From the NCBI GenBank assembly GCA_035551355.1, contig DASZNF010000105.1, forward strand, positions 1-13,839: a stretch of 13,839 bases of DNA, in the 5' to 3' direction. The notes below the pieces were generated by a model. That model ran no database searches, was not told where the DNA came from, and saw only the letters and a program-made list of their open reading frames with translations. Positions 1 through 6,931 of the stretch are shown one piece after another; positions within the stretch are counted from its first letter, which is position 1, and each line of letters starts with the position of its first letter. The DNA is from DATATV01 sp035551355. Lineage in GTDB: Bacteria; Actinomycetota; Actinomycetes; Mycobacteriales; Pseudonocardiaceae. The position numbers and the translations under genes were made by a program.

Positions 1-729
1 ATGGCGGTGGATCTGGGCGGCCGGTCGCTGGGCGCGGTGGTGACGTTGCGGGACCGCACCGAGGTGGACGAGCTGATGCAGGAGCTGACCAGCACGCGAG
101 GACTGACCGATGCGTTGCGCGCGCAGCAACACGAGTTCGCCAACCGGATGCACACCGTGGCCGGTCTGCTCGAACTGGACCGGGCCGACGAGGCGCTGTC
201 CTTCCTGACCGAGACCAGCGGCGCGGCCGAGGAGTTCGCCGAGTCGGTGAAACTGCGCATCCGGCAGCCGGTGGTGGCAGCCCTGATCGTGGCCAAGGCA
301 ACGGTGGCCGCCGAGCGCGCGGTCACCCTGTTGCTGTCCGACCGTTCCGACGTGCCGGAGACATTGCTCGGGCCGCAGGAGATGCAGGGCATCGTGACCA
401 TCCTGGGCAACCTGATCGACAACGCCATCGACGCGGCCGCCCTCGGCCCGTCGCCCGCGCACGTGACCGTACGACTGGTGCGCAACGAGGACGAGCTGAC
501 CATCCGGGTCAGCGACACCGGCCCGGGCATCCCGGCCGGCGCGAGCCTGTCGATCTTCCGGGAAGGCTTCTCCACCAAGGAAAGCGTGGCCGGGGTGGGG
601 CGCGGCATCGGGCTGGCGCTGGTGCGTCAGGTGACCGGCCGGATGGGCGGCCAGATCACCGTCACCGACGGCCCGGGCCCGGTGTTCACCGTGGTACTGC
701 CGATGGCAGCGGCGGTGACCGTGCCATGA
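1..729 (+). CDS. Sensor histidine kinase, CitA/DcuS family, C-terminal part (5' end outside window)
   Basis: This is the cytoplasmic kinase half of a two-component sensor that autophosphorylates on histidine and passes the phosphate to the regulator encoded next. The visible 242 residues begin with the end of a PAS-like region and linker (about 1-40). The dimerisation/phosphoacceptor helix follows, with HEFANRMHT and the probable phospho-His at residue 44, as is typical of CitA/DcuS kinases. The ATPase domain shows an N box (NLIDNAIDAA, 137-146), a G1 box (DTGPGIP, 172-178) and a G2 box (GVGRGIGLAL, 198-207). Family members are usually over 500 residues with two membrane helices around an extracytoplasmic sensor domain, so the ATG at base 1 is very probably an internal codon and the gene is cut by the window. 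The stop overlaps the next start (ATGA), implying translational coupling. The family senses di- and tricarboxylates, but the ligand cannot be read here. Confidence 0.93.
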   Translation: MAVDLGGRSLGAVVTLRDRTEVDELMQELTSTRGLTDALRAQQHEFANRMHTVAGLLELDRADEALSFLTETSGAAEEFAESVKLRIRQPVVAALIVAKATVAAERAVTLLLSDRSDVPETLLGPQEMQGIVTILGNLIDNAIDAAALGPSPAHVTVRLVRNEDELTIRVSDTGPGIPAGASLSIFREGFSTKESVAGVGRGIGLALVRQVTGRMGGQITVTDGPGPVFTVVLPMAAAVTVP

Positions 730-1412
730 TCCGCACCCTCGTCGTCGACGACGACTACCGGGTCGCCGACATCCACGCCAGTTTCGTGGAACGAGTCCCC
801 GGCTTCACCGTCTGCGGCCGGGCCCACACCGCCGCCCAGGCCCGCACGGAGGTGGCCCGGTTGCACCCGGACCTGGTGCTGTTGGACCTGTATCTGCCCG
901 ACCAACATGGCCTTGAACTGGTGCAGGGCCTGGCTTCCGCGCACCGCCCCGACTTCCTGGTCATCACCGCCGCCCGCGACCTGCCGACCGTGCGGCGAGC
1001 CATGCAGCTGGGCGCGGTGCACTACCTGGTCAAGCCGTTCGGCTTCCACCAGCTGCGTGAGCGGCTGTCCGGATACCGTGAGATGCACGCCAAGATCAGC
1101 TCGATCGCCCAGGCCACCGAGGCCGACCAGGACCAGGTCGACGGCCTGTACAACCTGCTGCGCACGCCCGCCGCCACTCCTTCCGCCGCGGCCCTGCCCA
1201 AACGTCACTCCGCGCCGACGATGGCGCTGGTCCGGGATGTGGTTCGGGCGGCCGAGGACGACATGTCGGCGGCCGAGGTGGCGGCGGAGGTCGGGATCAG
1301 TCGCCCGACGGCGCAGCGGTATCTGTCCTATCTGGCCGATCAGGGGATTCTCGAGCTGCGGCTTCGGTATGGTGGACCGGGTCGGCCGGAGCAGCGGTAC
1401 CGGGCGAGATAG
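726..1412 (+). CDS. Response regulator, CitB/DcuR family
   Basis: This is a DNA-binding response regulator partnered with the upstream kinase. The receiver domain (about 1-120) has the acidic cluster DDD at 8-10, the phosphoacceptor Asp54 in LLDLYLPD, the switch Thr81 and the conserved Lys103 in LVKPF. After a linker (about 125-160), the C-terminal domain carries a helix-turn-helix (about 181-203: SAAEVAAEVGISRPTAQRYL) and a winged tail, as in CitB/DcuR-type regulators. The 228-residue length is normal for the family. The ATG overlaps the kinase stop by four bases, so the pair is one operon. Relatives activate transport and catabolic genes for citrate, malate or C4-dicarboxylates. No such target gene lies beside it here, because the next gene is convergent, so the target is probably upstream of the window or elsewhere. 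Confidence 0.94.
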   Translation: MIRTLVVDDDYRVADIHASFVERVPGFTVCGRAHTAAQARTEVARLHPDLVLLDLYLPDQHGLELVQGLASAHRPDFLVITAARDLPTVRRAMQLGAVHYLVKPFGFHQLRERLSGYREMHAKISSIAQATEADQDQVDGLYNLLRTPAATPSAAALPKRHSAPTMALVRDVVRAAEDDMSAAEVAAEVGISRPTAQRYLSYLADQGILELRLRYGGPGRPEQRYRAR

Positions 1413-1470
1413 CTCGGGGCGCAGCGGAGGGCGGCGCTCGATCGCTTCGCGTACCGGGACCAGTGGAACC

Positions 1471-2169
1471 CTACGGCAGCAAGGACTTCAGGATCGGCAG
1501 GCAGTCCGGCACGGTGTCCGCGATGTGCACCGCGCCCGCCTCGCGCAACTGCTCCGCCGGGTAGGTCCCGGTCGCCACCGCCACAATCTCCGCATCGGCC
1601 GACAACGCCGCCTGCACGTCGCGAGGGGTGTCGCCGACCAGGACCGTGGCGTGACCGGGAAACGCCGTGCCGGTGCGGTGCTGGGCCCGCGTCCGCGCGA
1701 TGTGCACCAGCTCCGCTCGCTCGGCGTGGTCGTCGCCGTAGGCGCCCGAATCGAAGTCCACGTAGCCGGCCAGACCGAAGGTGGCCAGCTTCAGTTCGGC
1801 TACCGAACGCAGGTTGCCGGTGAGGACGCTCTGCTGGATGGCCGGTTCCGTGCTCACCTCGGCCAGGGTCTCCCGCGCGCCGGGCAGCGCGTCGCCCCGT
1901 TCCCGCAACTCCGCCTCGGCGGCGGCATACTCGGCCACCAACGCCTTGGCGAGGGCGGTCATCCGCTCGGGAGTCGGCTCCAGTCCATGCAGTTTCAGGG
2001 TCGCGGACATGATGTCCAGGTCCGGACGACCGGCGGTGTTGACCAAGTCGTCCAGCGGGCGGCCGACGGCGATCGGGAAGGCGCGTTCGTAGATCATCCG
2101 GCCGACGCCCGGCGCGGCGATCAGCGTGTAGTCGATGTCCCACAACACCAGCAGTCGTGCGTCAGCCAT
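1471..2169 (-). CDS. HAD-superfamily hydrolase, phosphoglycolate-phosphatase-like
   Basis: This is a 232-residue soluble phosphatase of the HAD superfamily with a helical C1 cap. Motif I is WDIDYTL with nucleophile Asp11 and acid/base Asp13. Motif II is LTGN (117-120), the likely motif III lysine is Lys127, and motif IV is LVGDTPRD with Asp180 and Asp184. The cap lies about 15-95. The substrate is unknown; relatives cleave phosphoglycolate, nucleotides or other small phosphoesters. I place the start at the ATG at 2169, immediately before the DIDYT motif. The frame stays open to 2295, but that extension is arginine/tryptophan-rich and lies within cutC. The start overlaps the cutC stop by 8 bases, so the two genes are almost certainly co-transcribed and coupled. 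The TAG stop faces the response-regulator stop 58 bases away, with no clear terminator hairpin between them. Confidence 0.9.
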   Translation of the reverse strand: MADARLLVLWDIDYTLIAAPGVGRMIYERAFPIAVGRPLDDLVNTAGRPDLDIMSATLKLHGLEPTPERMTALAKALVAEYAAAEAELRERGDALPGARETLAEVSTEPAIQQSVLTGNLRSVAELKLATFGLAGYVDFDSGAYGDDHAERAELVHIARTRAQHRTGTAFPGHATVLVGDTPRDVQAALSADAEIVAVATGTYPAEQLREAGAVHIADTVPDCLPILKSLLP

Positions 2170-2914
2170 GCGGGCAGTGTGCCATCTCGCCCGCCGCGCG
2201 GACCACCGCCAGCAACTCCCGCGCCGCCGCCACGTCCAGCTCCCCGTGCCCACCGAAGTCGACAGTGGACCCGGCTTCCCCCAGCACGGTCGCACGCGGC
2301 GCCGCGTGCAGGTCTCGGACTCCGGTGTCCCGCAACACCGCGATCGCGTTGGGTGGACGAATGCCGCCGCAGGCCATGACCGCCAACCGCCCGGCCGCCA
2401 CCCGCGCCAACTCTCGCACCACCCCGGCCCCGTCCTCCGCGCGCACCGCCTGACCGGAACTCAGCACCCGGGCGAAACCCAGCTCCGCCAACCTGTCCAG
2501 CGCGGCCACCGGATCACGGCACACGTCCAGGGCCCGGTGGAACGTCACCTCCCGGCCCTGCGCGGCGGCCACCAAGTCCCGCAACACCGGCACATCCAGG
2601 TCACCGCCGGCATCGAGCGCCCCGACCACCACACCCCTCGCACCGGCCGCTACCGCATGCGCCACGTCGGCGACCATCGCGCTCGCCTCCGTTGCCGTGT
2701 AACGGAAGCCGCCCTCCCTCGGCCGGATCAGCACGTGCACCTCGGCCGTCCGCACCCCGGCCAGCACGGTCGCCAGCAGCCCCGGCCCGGGCGTCAACCC
2801 GCCCAGTGCCCCCGCCGAGCACAACTCGATTCGATCCGCACCAAGGGAATCCGCCGCCAGCGCGCCATCGGGCGTGTCGACGCTCAGCTCCACGCGAACG
2901 GGACTCACGGTCAC
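2162..2914 (-). CDS. cutC: CutC family protein (copper homeostasis protein CutC)
   Basis: This is a 250-residue TIM-barrel protein of the CutC family. It shows GADRIELCSAGALGGLTPG at 25-43, IRPREGGFRYT at 63-73, TFHRALD at 124-130, RVLSSG at 149-154 and GGIRPPN near 183-189. CutC was linked to copper tolerance in E. coli, but its biochemical role is unsettled, so the name reflects family membership rather than a proven function. I choose the GTG at 2914 because AAGGTGA sits a few bases upstream on the coding strand; a second GTG two codons in is less well spaced. The gene overlaps the downstream HAD hydrolase by 8 bases and is divergent from the methyltransferase across 62 bases. No other copper gene is visible nearby. 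Confidence 0.92.
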   Translation of the reverse strand: MTVSPVRVELSVDTPDGALAADSLGADRIELCSAGALGGLTPGPGLLATVLAGVRTAEVHVLIRPREGGFRYTATEASAMVADVAHAVAAGARGVVVGALDAGGDLDVPVLRDLVAAAQGREVTFHRALDVCRDPVAALDRLAELGFARVLSSGQAVRAEDGAGVVRELARVAAGRLAVMACGGIRPPNAIAVLRDTGVRDLHAAPRATVLGEAGSTVDFGGHGELDVAAARELLAVVRAAGEMAHCPHG

Positions 2915-2976
2915 CGCGTCACCTTAGGTCACGTGCGCGGTGGCACGGTCCGGGCGCACTGCGGCAGGATGAAGGC

Positions 2977-3615
2977 ATGAGCGAAGACGACTCACGACCC
3001 GGGCCGGGCCCTGCCTATCCGCCCCGGGCGCCGGAGGATTTCGCACCACTGTACGAGGGCGCCCCGCCCTGGGACATCAACGAGCCGCAACCGGCGTTCC
3101 GGGCGCTGGCCGAGGCCAACGAGCTGACCGGATCGGTGCTGGACGTCGGCTGCGGCACCGGAGAGCACGCCCTGCTGGCCGCCGGCCGGGGGCTGCCCGC
3201 GACCGGCGTGGACCTGGCGCCGCTGGCGCTGGAGCGGGCCCGGGCCAAGGCGGCCGAGCGGGGGCTGCCGGTGCGGTTCCTGGAGCACAACGCGCTGGAC
3301 CTCGGCAGCCTGGACGAGCGTTTCGACACCGTGCTGGACAGCGGCCTGTTCCACGTGTTCACCGACTCCGACCGGGCGAAATACGTGATCAGCCTGGCCG
3401 GCGCGGTGCGCCCGGGCAGCCGGGTGCATCTGCTCGGCTTCAGCGACCAGCAGCCCGGCGACTGGGGGCCGCGGCGGCTGACCGAGGACGACATCCGCAC
3501 CGCGTTCGCCGACGGCTGGCAGGTGACCTCGCTGACCCGCACCACCATGGCGATCACGCACGGTGAGGTGCAGGCGTGGGTCGCGGATATCACCCGGATC
3601 ACACCGGAGAGTTAG
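2977..3615 (+). CDS. Class I SAM-dependent methyltransferase
   Basis: This is a 212-residue soluble methyltransferase with a Rossmann fold. Motif I is VLDVGCGTGEH (54-64), the acidic end of strand 2 is Asp79 in GVDLAPLAL, and a motif IV region DTVLDSGLFHVF lies near 117-128. The PWDINEPQPAF segment (31-41) before motif I is typical of a group of small actinobacterial methyltransferases annotated only to superfamily level. Their substrates are mostly unknown and cannot be inferred here. The ATG at 2977 is preceded by AGGA with a 7-base gap. The frame is open further upstream, but that part is proline/arginine-rich and overlaps cutC, so I reject it. The gene is followed by the reductase gene after 55 bases on the same strand; the two could be co-transcribed, but the gap leaves room for a separate promoter. 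Confidence 0.88.
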   Translation: MSEDDSRPGPGPAYPPRAPEDFAPLYEGAPPWDINEPQPAFRALAEANELTGSVLDVGCGTGEHALLAAGRGLPATGVDLAPLALERARAKAAERGLPVRFLEHNALDLGSLDERFDTVLDSGLFHVFTDSDRAKYVISLAGAVRPGSRVHLLGFSDQQPGDWGPRRLTEDDIRTAFADGWQVTSLTRTTMAITHGEVQAWVADITRITPES

Positions 3616-3670
3616 CGAACAGCTGTACGGTGATTAGCAGGTGTGTTCAGCCGGTCGCGAAGGAGCGGGT

Positions 3671-4891
3671 ATGACGGCGGTGCTGGTGGTCGGCGCGGGC
3701 CAGGCCGGGGTGCAGACGGCGGCCTCGTTGCGGGACAACGGGTTCACCGGCCGGGTGGTGCTCATCGGCGACGAGCCGGGCGAGCCCTACCAGCGCCCGC
3801 CGCTGTCCAAGGCCTATCTGGCCGGCGAGGCCGAGGCCGACCGGCTGGCCCTGCGCGGCCCGGAGTACTACGCCAAGCAGGGCATCGAGCTGATCGCCGA
3901 CCGGGTCACCGAGATCGACCGGCCCGGCCACCGGGTCCGGCTCTCCGACGGCAAGACCCTGGACTACGCGCACCTGGTGCTGGCCACCGGCGCGCGCAAC
4001 CGTGACCTGCCGGTGCCCGGCGCCGACCTGGACGGCGTGTTCGGCCTGCGCACCATGGCCGACGCCAGCGCGTTGCGCGAGCGCCTGCCGGACGCGACCA
4101 ACGTGGTGGTCGTGGGCGGCGGGTTCATCGGGCTGGAATTCGCCTCGGTGGCCGCGAAACTCGGCCACCCGGTGACCGTGGTGGAGGCGATGGACCGGGT
4201 GCTGGCCCGGGTGGCCACGCCCGAGGTGTCGGCGCGCTACGCCGAACTGCACGAGAGCCACGGCAACCGCATTCTGCTGGGCGCCACCGTGGCCGCGCTG
4301 CGCGGCGAGGGCCGGGTGTCCGGGGTGGAACTGGGCGAGGGCACCGTGCTGCCGGCCGACCTGGTGCTGGTCGGTATCGGCGTGCGGCCCAACACCGAAC
4401 TGGCGGCCGAGGCCGGACTGGTGGTGGACAACGGAATCCTGGTCGACGAGCAACTGTCCACTTCGGATCCGGACATCTCGGCGATCGGCGACTGCGCGGC
4501 CTACCCGAGCCGGCACACCACCGGCACGGTGCGGCTGGAGTCGGTGCAGAACGCCATCGACCACGGCCGCTGCCTGGCCAATCGGCTCTCCGGCACGGCC
4601 GCGCCCTACGACGCGCTGCCCTGGTTCTGGAGCGACCAGCTCAACGCGAAACTGCAGATCGCCGGCCTGTCCACCGGCTACGACACCACCGTGGTGCACG
4701 GCGATCCGGCCGGGGGCAGGTTCTCCGTGTTCTGCTTCCAGGGCGAGCGGTTGCTGGCCGTGGAGTCGGTGAACCGCCCGCGCGACCACATCGCGGCGCG
4801 CAGGCTGTTCATCGGCGGAATTCCGTTGCGTCCGCAGGATGTGCGCGCGGACGGCTTCGACCTCAAGGAGCATCTGGCTCGGGCCGCGTGA
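3671..4891 (+). CDS. FAD-dependent ferredoxin reductase (putidaredoxin/rhodocoxin reductase type)
   Basis: This is a 406-residue flavoprotein of the family that passes electrons from NAD(P)H to 2Fe-2S or similar ferredoxins, often for cytochrome P450s or dioxygenases. The FAD Rossmann motif is VVGAGQAG (6-13), followed by PYQRPPLSKAYL (39-50), the ATG motif LATGARNR (104-111), the NAD-binding motif VVGGGFIGLE (147-156) and the second FAD motif AIGDCA (271-276). Glu172 at the end of the second NAD-domain strand favours NADH over NADPH. The C-terminal reductase domain starts with PWFWSDQ (317-323). The start is the ATG at 3671, with GAAGGAG five bases upstream. The frame opens ten codons earlier, but that start lacks a ribosome site. 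No ferredoxin or P450 gene is in the window, so the partner is unlinked or absent. The 3' end overlaps the convergent ankyrin gene by 29 bases. Confidence 0.94.
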   Translation: MTAVLVVGAGQAGVQTAASLRDNGFTGRVVLIGDEPGEPYQRPPLSKAYLAGEAEADRLALRGPEYYAKQGIELIADRVTEIDRPGHRVRLSDGKTLDYAHLVLATGARNRDLPVPGADLDGVFGLRTMADASALRERLPDATNVVVVGGGFIGLEFASVAAKLGHPVTVVEAMDRVLARVATPEVSARYAELHESHGNRILLGATVAALRGEGRVSGVELGEGTVLPADLVLVGIGVRPNTELAAEAGLVVDNGILVDEQLSTSDPDISAIGDCAAYPSRHTTGTVRLESVQNAIDHGRCLANRLSGTAAPYDALPWFWSDQLNAKLQIAGLSTGYDTTVVHGDPAGGRFSVFCFQGERLLAVESVNRPRDHIAARRLFIGGIPLRPQDVRADGFDLKEHLARAA

Positions 4892-6284
4892 GGGGTTCCA
4901 GCAGCTCTACCAGGTCCGGCCGGTCGAAGTGCCGGGCCCAGCCCAGCGGGGTGGCGTGGAACCGCGCGTCGGCACGGTCCGGATCGGCCCCGAGCGACAA
5001 CAGCAACCGCACCAGTTCCCCGTTGCCCTCGGCCACGGCCACGTGCAGCGGGGTCTCCCACTCCTGATCCCCGGCCGCGTCCTGGCGCCCGGCCGCGTTC
5101 ACGTCGAAGCCCAGTTCCACCAGCAGCGCAACGGAATCCGCCCGGCCCAGGGCCGCCGCGCGCACCACAAGCGCCGGACTGCGCCGCCGCGCCGCGGCCG
5201 GAATCCGCGGCGAGGCGGACCGGACGACCGGATCGGCCAGTAACGCGGCGGCGATGAATTCGTCCACCGGGTCCAGCTCGACGGTCGCGCCGTGCTCGGC
5301 CAGACAGGCCACGACGTTCGCATTTCCGCGCAGCGCGGCCAGTTGAGCCGGGGTGCGACCGTCACCGAACGGGGCCTGGATGTCCACGCCGTGCTCGACC
5401 AGCAGCGCGACCCGGTCGGCCAGGCCGTGTGACACGGCCCAGCGGAGTTGACCGCGCACCATCCGCGCCGGGCTGTCCAGCCGATCGCCCAGTCGCGCGT
5501 GCCACACCCCGCCTTCGCCACGGCCCAGCCCGAACTCGAACAACAGCACCAGATGCTCGTTGCCCGGCTCGAACATCCGGTTGTACAGCGCCTGCCCGTC
5601 GTTCGGCTCGGCCCCGGCCGTCAACAGCACCCGGGCCAGCGCCTGGGCGTGCGGATGGTGCGGCTGCCGCACCGGGCCGAGCTCTCCCCCGCCGAACACC
5701 CCGGTGAGCAGCGTGAACGGAGTCGGCAGGCCGTGCCAGAGCGCGCCGAAATCGGCGTCCGCGCCGGCCGCCAGCAGCAGCCGCGCGGACTCGGTCACCT
5801 CCCGCTCCGGCACGTCCCGGTCGTGCCGGGCATAGGCCAGATAGGCCAGCGGCGGCCAGCCGTACGGACCGCCCGGAGCGCGCGCAAGAGACGGATCGAC
5901 GGCCAGGAAATGCCGTAGCAGAGCGGAATTCGCCGTCGCCGCGGCCACATTCGCACTCGTGCCGGGCAGTTCCGGATGGGCGGCGAGCAATTCGCGGGCG
6001 CCGGCCCAGCGGCGCGGGCCGTCGTCCCGGGTGTAGGTCAGGCAGGCCAGCGTGAGGAACACCGCGGCCGGATCAGCGCCCGCCGCAACGGTTTCCGGCA
6101 CCCAGCGGTGCGCGCGCACCAGATCCAGGTGCGCCTTCAGCCGGGGCCAGCTGACGAAGCCGTGCCTGCGGGCGATGCGCAGTTGCGCCCGGGCGAGCGG
6201 AATGCCCTCGGCCCGCCGGAGTTCCTTGGCCTGCCTGCGCAGTTGGTCCAGATCCGGGTCATCGGGCAGTGGAGTGGTCGGCAC
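4863..6284 (-). CDS. Ankyrin-repeat domain protein
   Basis: This is a 473-residue soluble protein with ankyrin repeats and no signal peptide or membrane helix. The N-terminal segment LDQLRRQAKELRRA (about 12-25) followed by ARRHGFVSWPRLKAHL (38-53) is a helical module seen at the start of many actinobacterial ankyrin proteins. The middle (about 95-260) has degenerate repeats such as ARLLLAAGADADFG and ARVLLTAGAEPND. Clearer repeats occur at about 278-335, 370-400 and 408-465, with TPAQLAALRGN, TPLHVAVAEGN and LLLSLGADPD. Ankyrin repeats mediate protein contacts and no catalytic motif is visible, so no function is assigned. The start is the GTG at 6284, with AAAGGAGGT ending four bases upstream. 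An in-frame ATG at 6416 lacks this support. The gene lies 394 bases downstream of the SARP gene on the same strand and probably has its own promoter. Confidence 0.88.
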   Translation of the reverse strand: MPTTPLPDDPDLDQLRRQAKELRRAEGIPLARAQLRIARRHGFVSWPRLKAHLDLVRAHRWVPETVAAGADPAAVFLTLACLTYTRDDGPRRWAGARELLAAHPELPGTSANVAAATANSALLRHFLAVDPSLARAPGGPYGWPPLAYLAYARHDRDVPEREVTESARLLLAAGADADFGALWHGLPTPFTLLTGVFGGGELGPVRQPHHPHAQALARVLLTAGAEPNDGQALYNRMFEPGNEHLVLLFEFGLGRGEGGVWHARLGDRLDSPARMVRGQLRWAVSHGLADRVALLVEHGVDIQAPFGDGRTPAQLAALRGNANVVACLAEHGATVELDPVDEFIAAALLADPVVRSASPRIPAAARRRSPALVVRAAALGRADSVALLVELGFDVNAAGRQDAAGDQEWETPLHVAVAEGNGELVRLLLSLGADPDRADARFHATPLGWARHFDRPDLVELLEPLTRPEPDAP

Positions 6285-6288
6285 CGCG

Positions 6289-6297
6289 ACCTCCTTT
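6289..6297 (-). promoter_or_regulatory. Strong Shine-Dalgarno site deciding the ankyrin gene start
   Basis: Read on the minus strand the bases are AAAGGAGGT, a near-perfect match to the 16S rRNA tail. Four bases separate it from the GTG at 6284. It selects this GTG over the upstream in-frame ATG at 6416. Confidence 0.8.
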
Positions 6298-6491
6298 CCC
6301 CGGCCGCGGTCCGCATCGCCTGGCCGAAAAGGAGGAACATCGGTCGCCAGCGTGAAGCACACAAACGCATCGGGTGGGCTCGGCCCTGTCCGCGGACCCG
6401 GCGGCGTCCCGATCACGCCGGCACCCGCACTCTACCCCGCCGCACCGACGTCCACCCCGGCCAACATCGTCTGGCCAGCGCATTAACTGTC

Positions 6492-6500
6492 CTTATACCA
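6492..6500 (-). promoter_or_regulatory. Possible extended -10 promoter element for the ankyrin gene
   Basis: On the minus strand the sequence reads TGGTATAAG: a TGn extension followed by TATAAG, five of six matches to the -10 consensus. It lies in the only AT-rich patch of the gap, about 200 bases before the ankyrin start. No convincing -35 hexamer stands at the usual distance, so an extended -10 promoter is the best reading. The implied leader would be long, and the call is tentative. Confidence 0.3.
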
Positions 6501-6553
6501 GTGAATGTCAGTGTGTCGGTGTGAGTAGGGCTGGGGGCACCTGGAGGACGCAG

Positions 6554-6931
6554 ATGGACGAGGTCGTCACGCCGATGACCGGACGCGCCACGGCGCGACC
6601 CTCGCCGGGTGACAGCATCGATTCGTTCTGCTGGGGGGCTGGGACGAGACCGATCGGACAGATCTCGAGCGAACCGGGTCAGTCCCCGGGGCGCTCCGCG
6701 GCGTCGGGGTCCGCCAGGTCTGGTTCGACTGTCGCCGCGAGCGAGACGAGCACGTCCGCTCTGGCCGATCCGATGCGACCAAACAGGTGTGCGGCCCGGG
6801 TAAGGGCTTCCCGGGCCGCGCCCTGCTCACCCCGGGCCAACCGCAGCCGGCCGGACTCCTCCCAGGCCCGCGCCTGCCACAACGGCACATCAAGGCGCTC
6901 GCTGATGTCCAGGGCCTCGGTCAGGCAGTGA
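6554..6931 (+). CDS. Candidate small ORF, convergent with and antisense to the SARP 3' end (doubtful)
   Basis: I do not recognise this ORF. It has a GGAGG (6543-6547) six bases before an ATG at 6554 and would encode 125 residues beginning MDEVVTPMTGRATARPSPGD. The first 42 or so codons lie in the intergenic gap and the remaining 84 run antisense to the SARP gene. The antisense part is rich in Ser, Arg and Ala, as expected of a non-coding shadow frame. No domain, signal peptide or membrane helix is visible. In its favour is the ribosome site and its spacing. Against it are the antisense overlap, the composition and the lack of a clear plus-strand promoter. Confidence 0.15.
   Translation: MDEVVTPMTGRATARPSPGDSIDSFCWGAGTRPIGQISSEPGQSPGRSAASGSARSGSTVAASETSTSALADPMRPNRCAARVRASRAAPCSPRANRSRPDSSQARACHNGTSRRSLMSRASVRQ
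6581..6600 (-). terminator. Possible hairpin terminator downstream of the SARP gene
   Basis: GGACGCGCC and GGCGCGACC are separated by two bases and form an inverted repeat with one mismatch, giving a very GC-rich hairpin with a short loop. It lies about 80 bases past the SARP stop in its direction of transcription. There is no U-tract, as is common for proposed actinobacterial terminators, so function is uncertain. Confidence 0.3.

Larger units (their letters stand above)
6285..6678. other. 394-base intergenic stretch between SARP and ankyrin genes
   Basis: This is the longest gap in the window. It holds the strong ribosome site of the ankyrin gene (AAAGGAGGT, minus strand, 6289-6297), a locally AT-richer patch at about 6480-6515 with a possible minus-strand promoter, a hairpin at 6581-6600 downstream of the SARP stop, and the first 42 or so codons of a plus-strand ORF with a good ribosome site (start 6554). 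A second perfect-looking GGAGG on the plus strand near 6331 is not followed by a suitably spaced start. No tRNA, riboswitch or transposase remnant is visible. Confidence 0.6.

Noticed and set aside
1..1. The ATG at base 1 as the true start of the sensor kinase
   Set aside because: The translation begins in the linker before the phosphoacceptor helix, and family members have a long N-terminal sensor region, so the start is outside the window.
1413..1470. Possible bidirectional terminator between the response regulator and HAD genes
   Set aside because: Only 4-bp arms (CGAG/CTCG) and a direct GTACCGGG repeat are visible. No stable hairpin or T-rich tract is present.
907..2379. A 490-codon plus-strand frame across the response regulator, HAD and cutC genes
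   Set aside because: It crosses three well-supported genes on both strands and translates to Arg/Pro/Ser-rich sequence without domains.
2915..2976. Divergent promoters between cutC and the methyltransferase gene
   Set aside because: The 62-base gap must contain promoters for both genes, but I could not find hexamer pairs with acceptable spacing, so none is called.
3647..4873. A 408-codon minus-strand frame opposite the ferredoxin reductase gene
   Set aside because: Shadow frame: His/Gln/Gly-rich translation with no motif, while the opposite strand encodes an unmistakable flavoprotein.
6654..6671. TCGGACA and TCGAGCG with the exact 11-base period of a SARP box
   Set aside because: It lies just past the end of the SARP gene and no gene starts within about 380 bases in the minus direction. 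The only plus-strand frame upstream of which it could act is doubtful, so it is probably chance.
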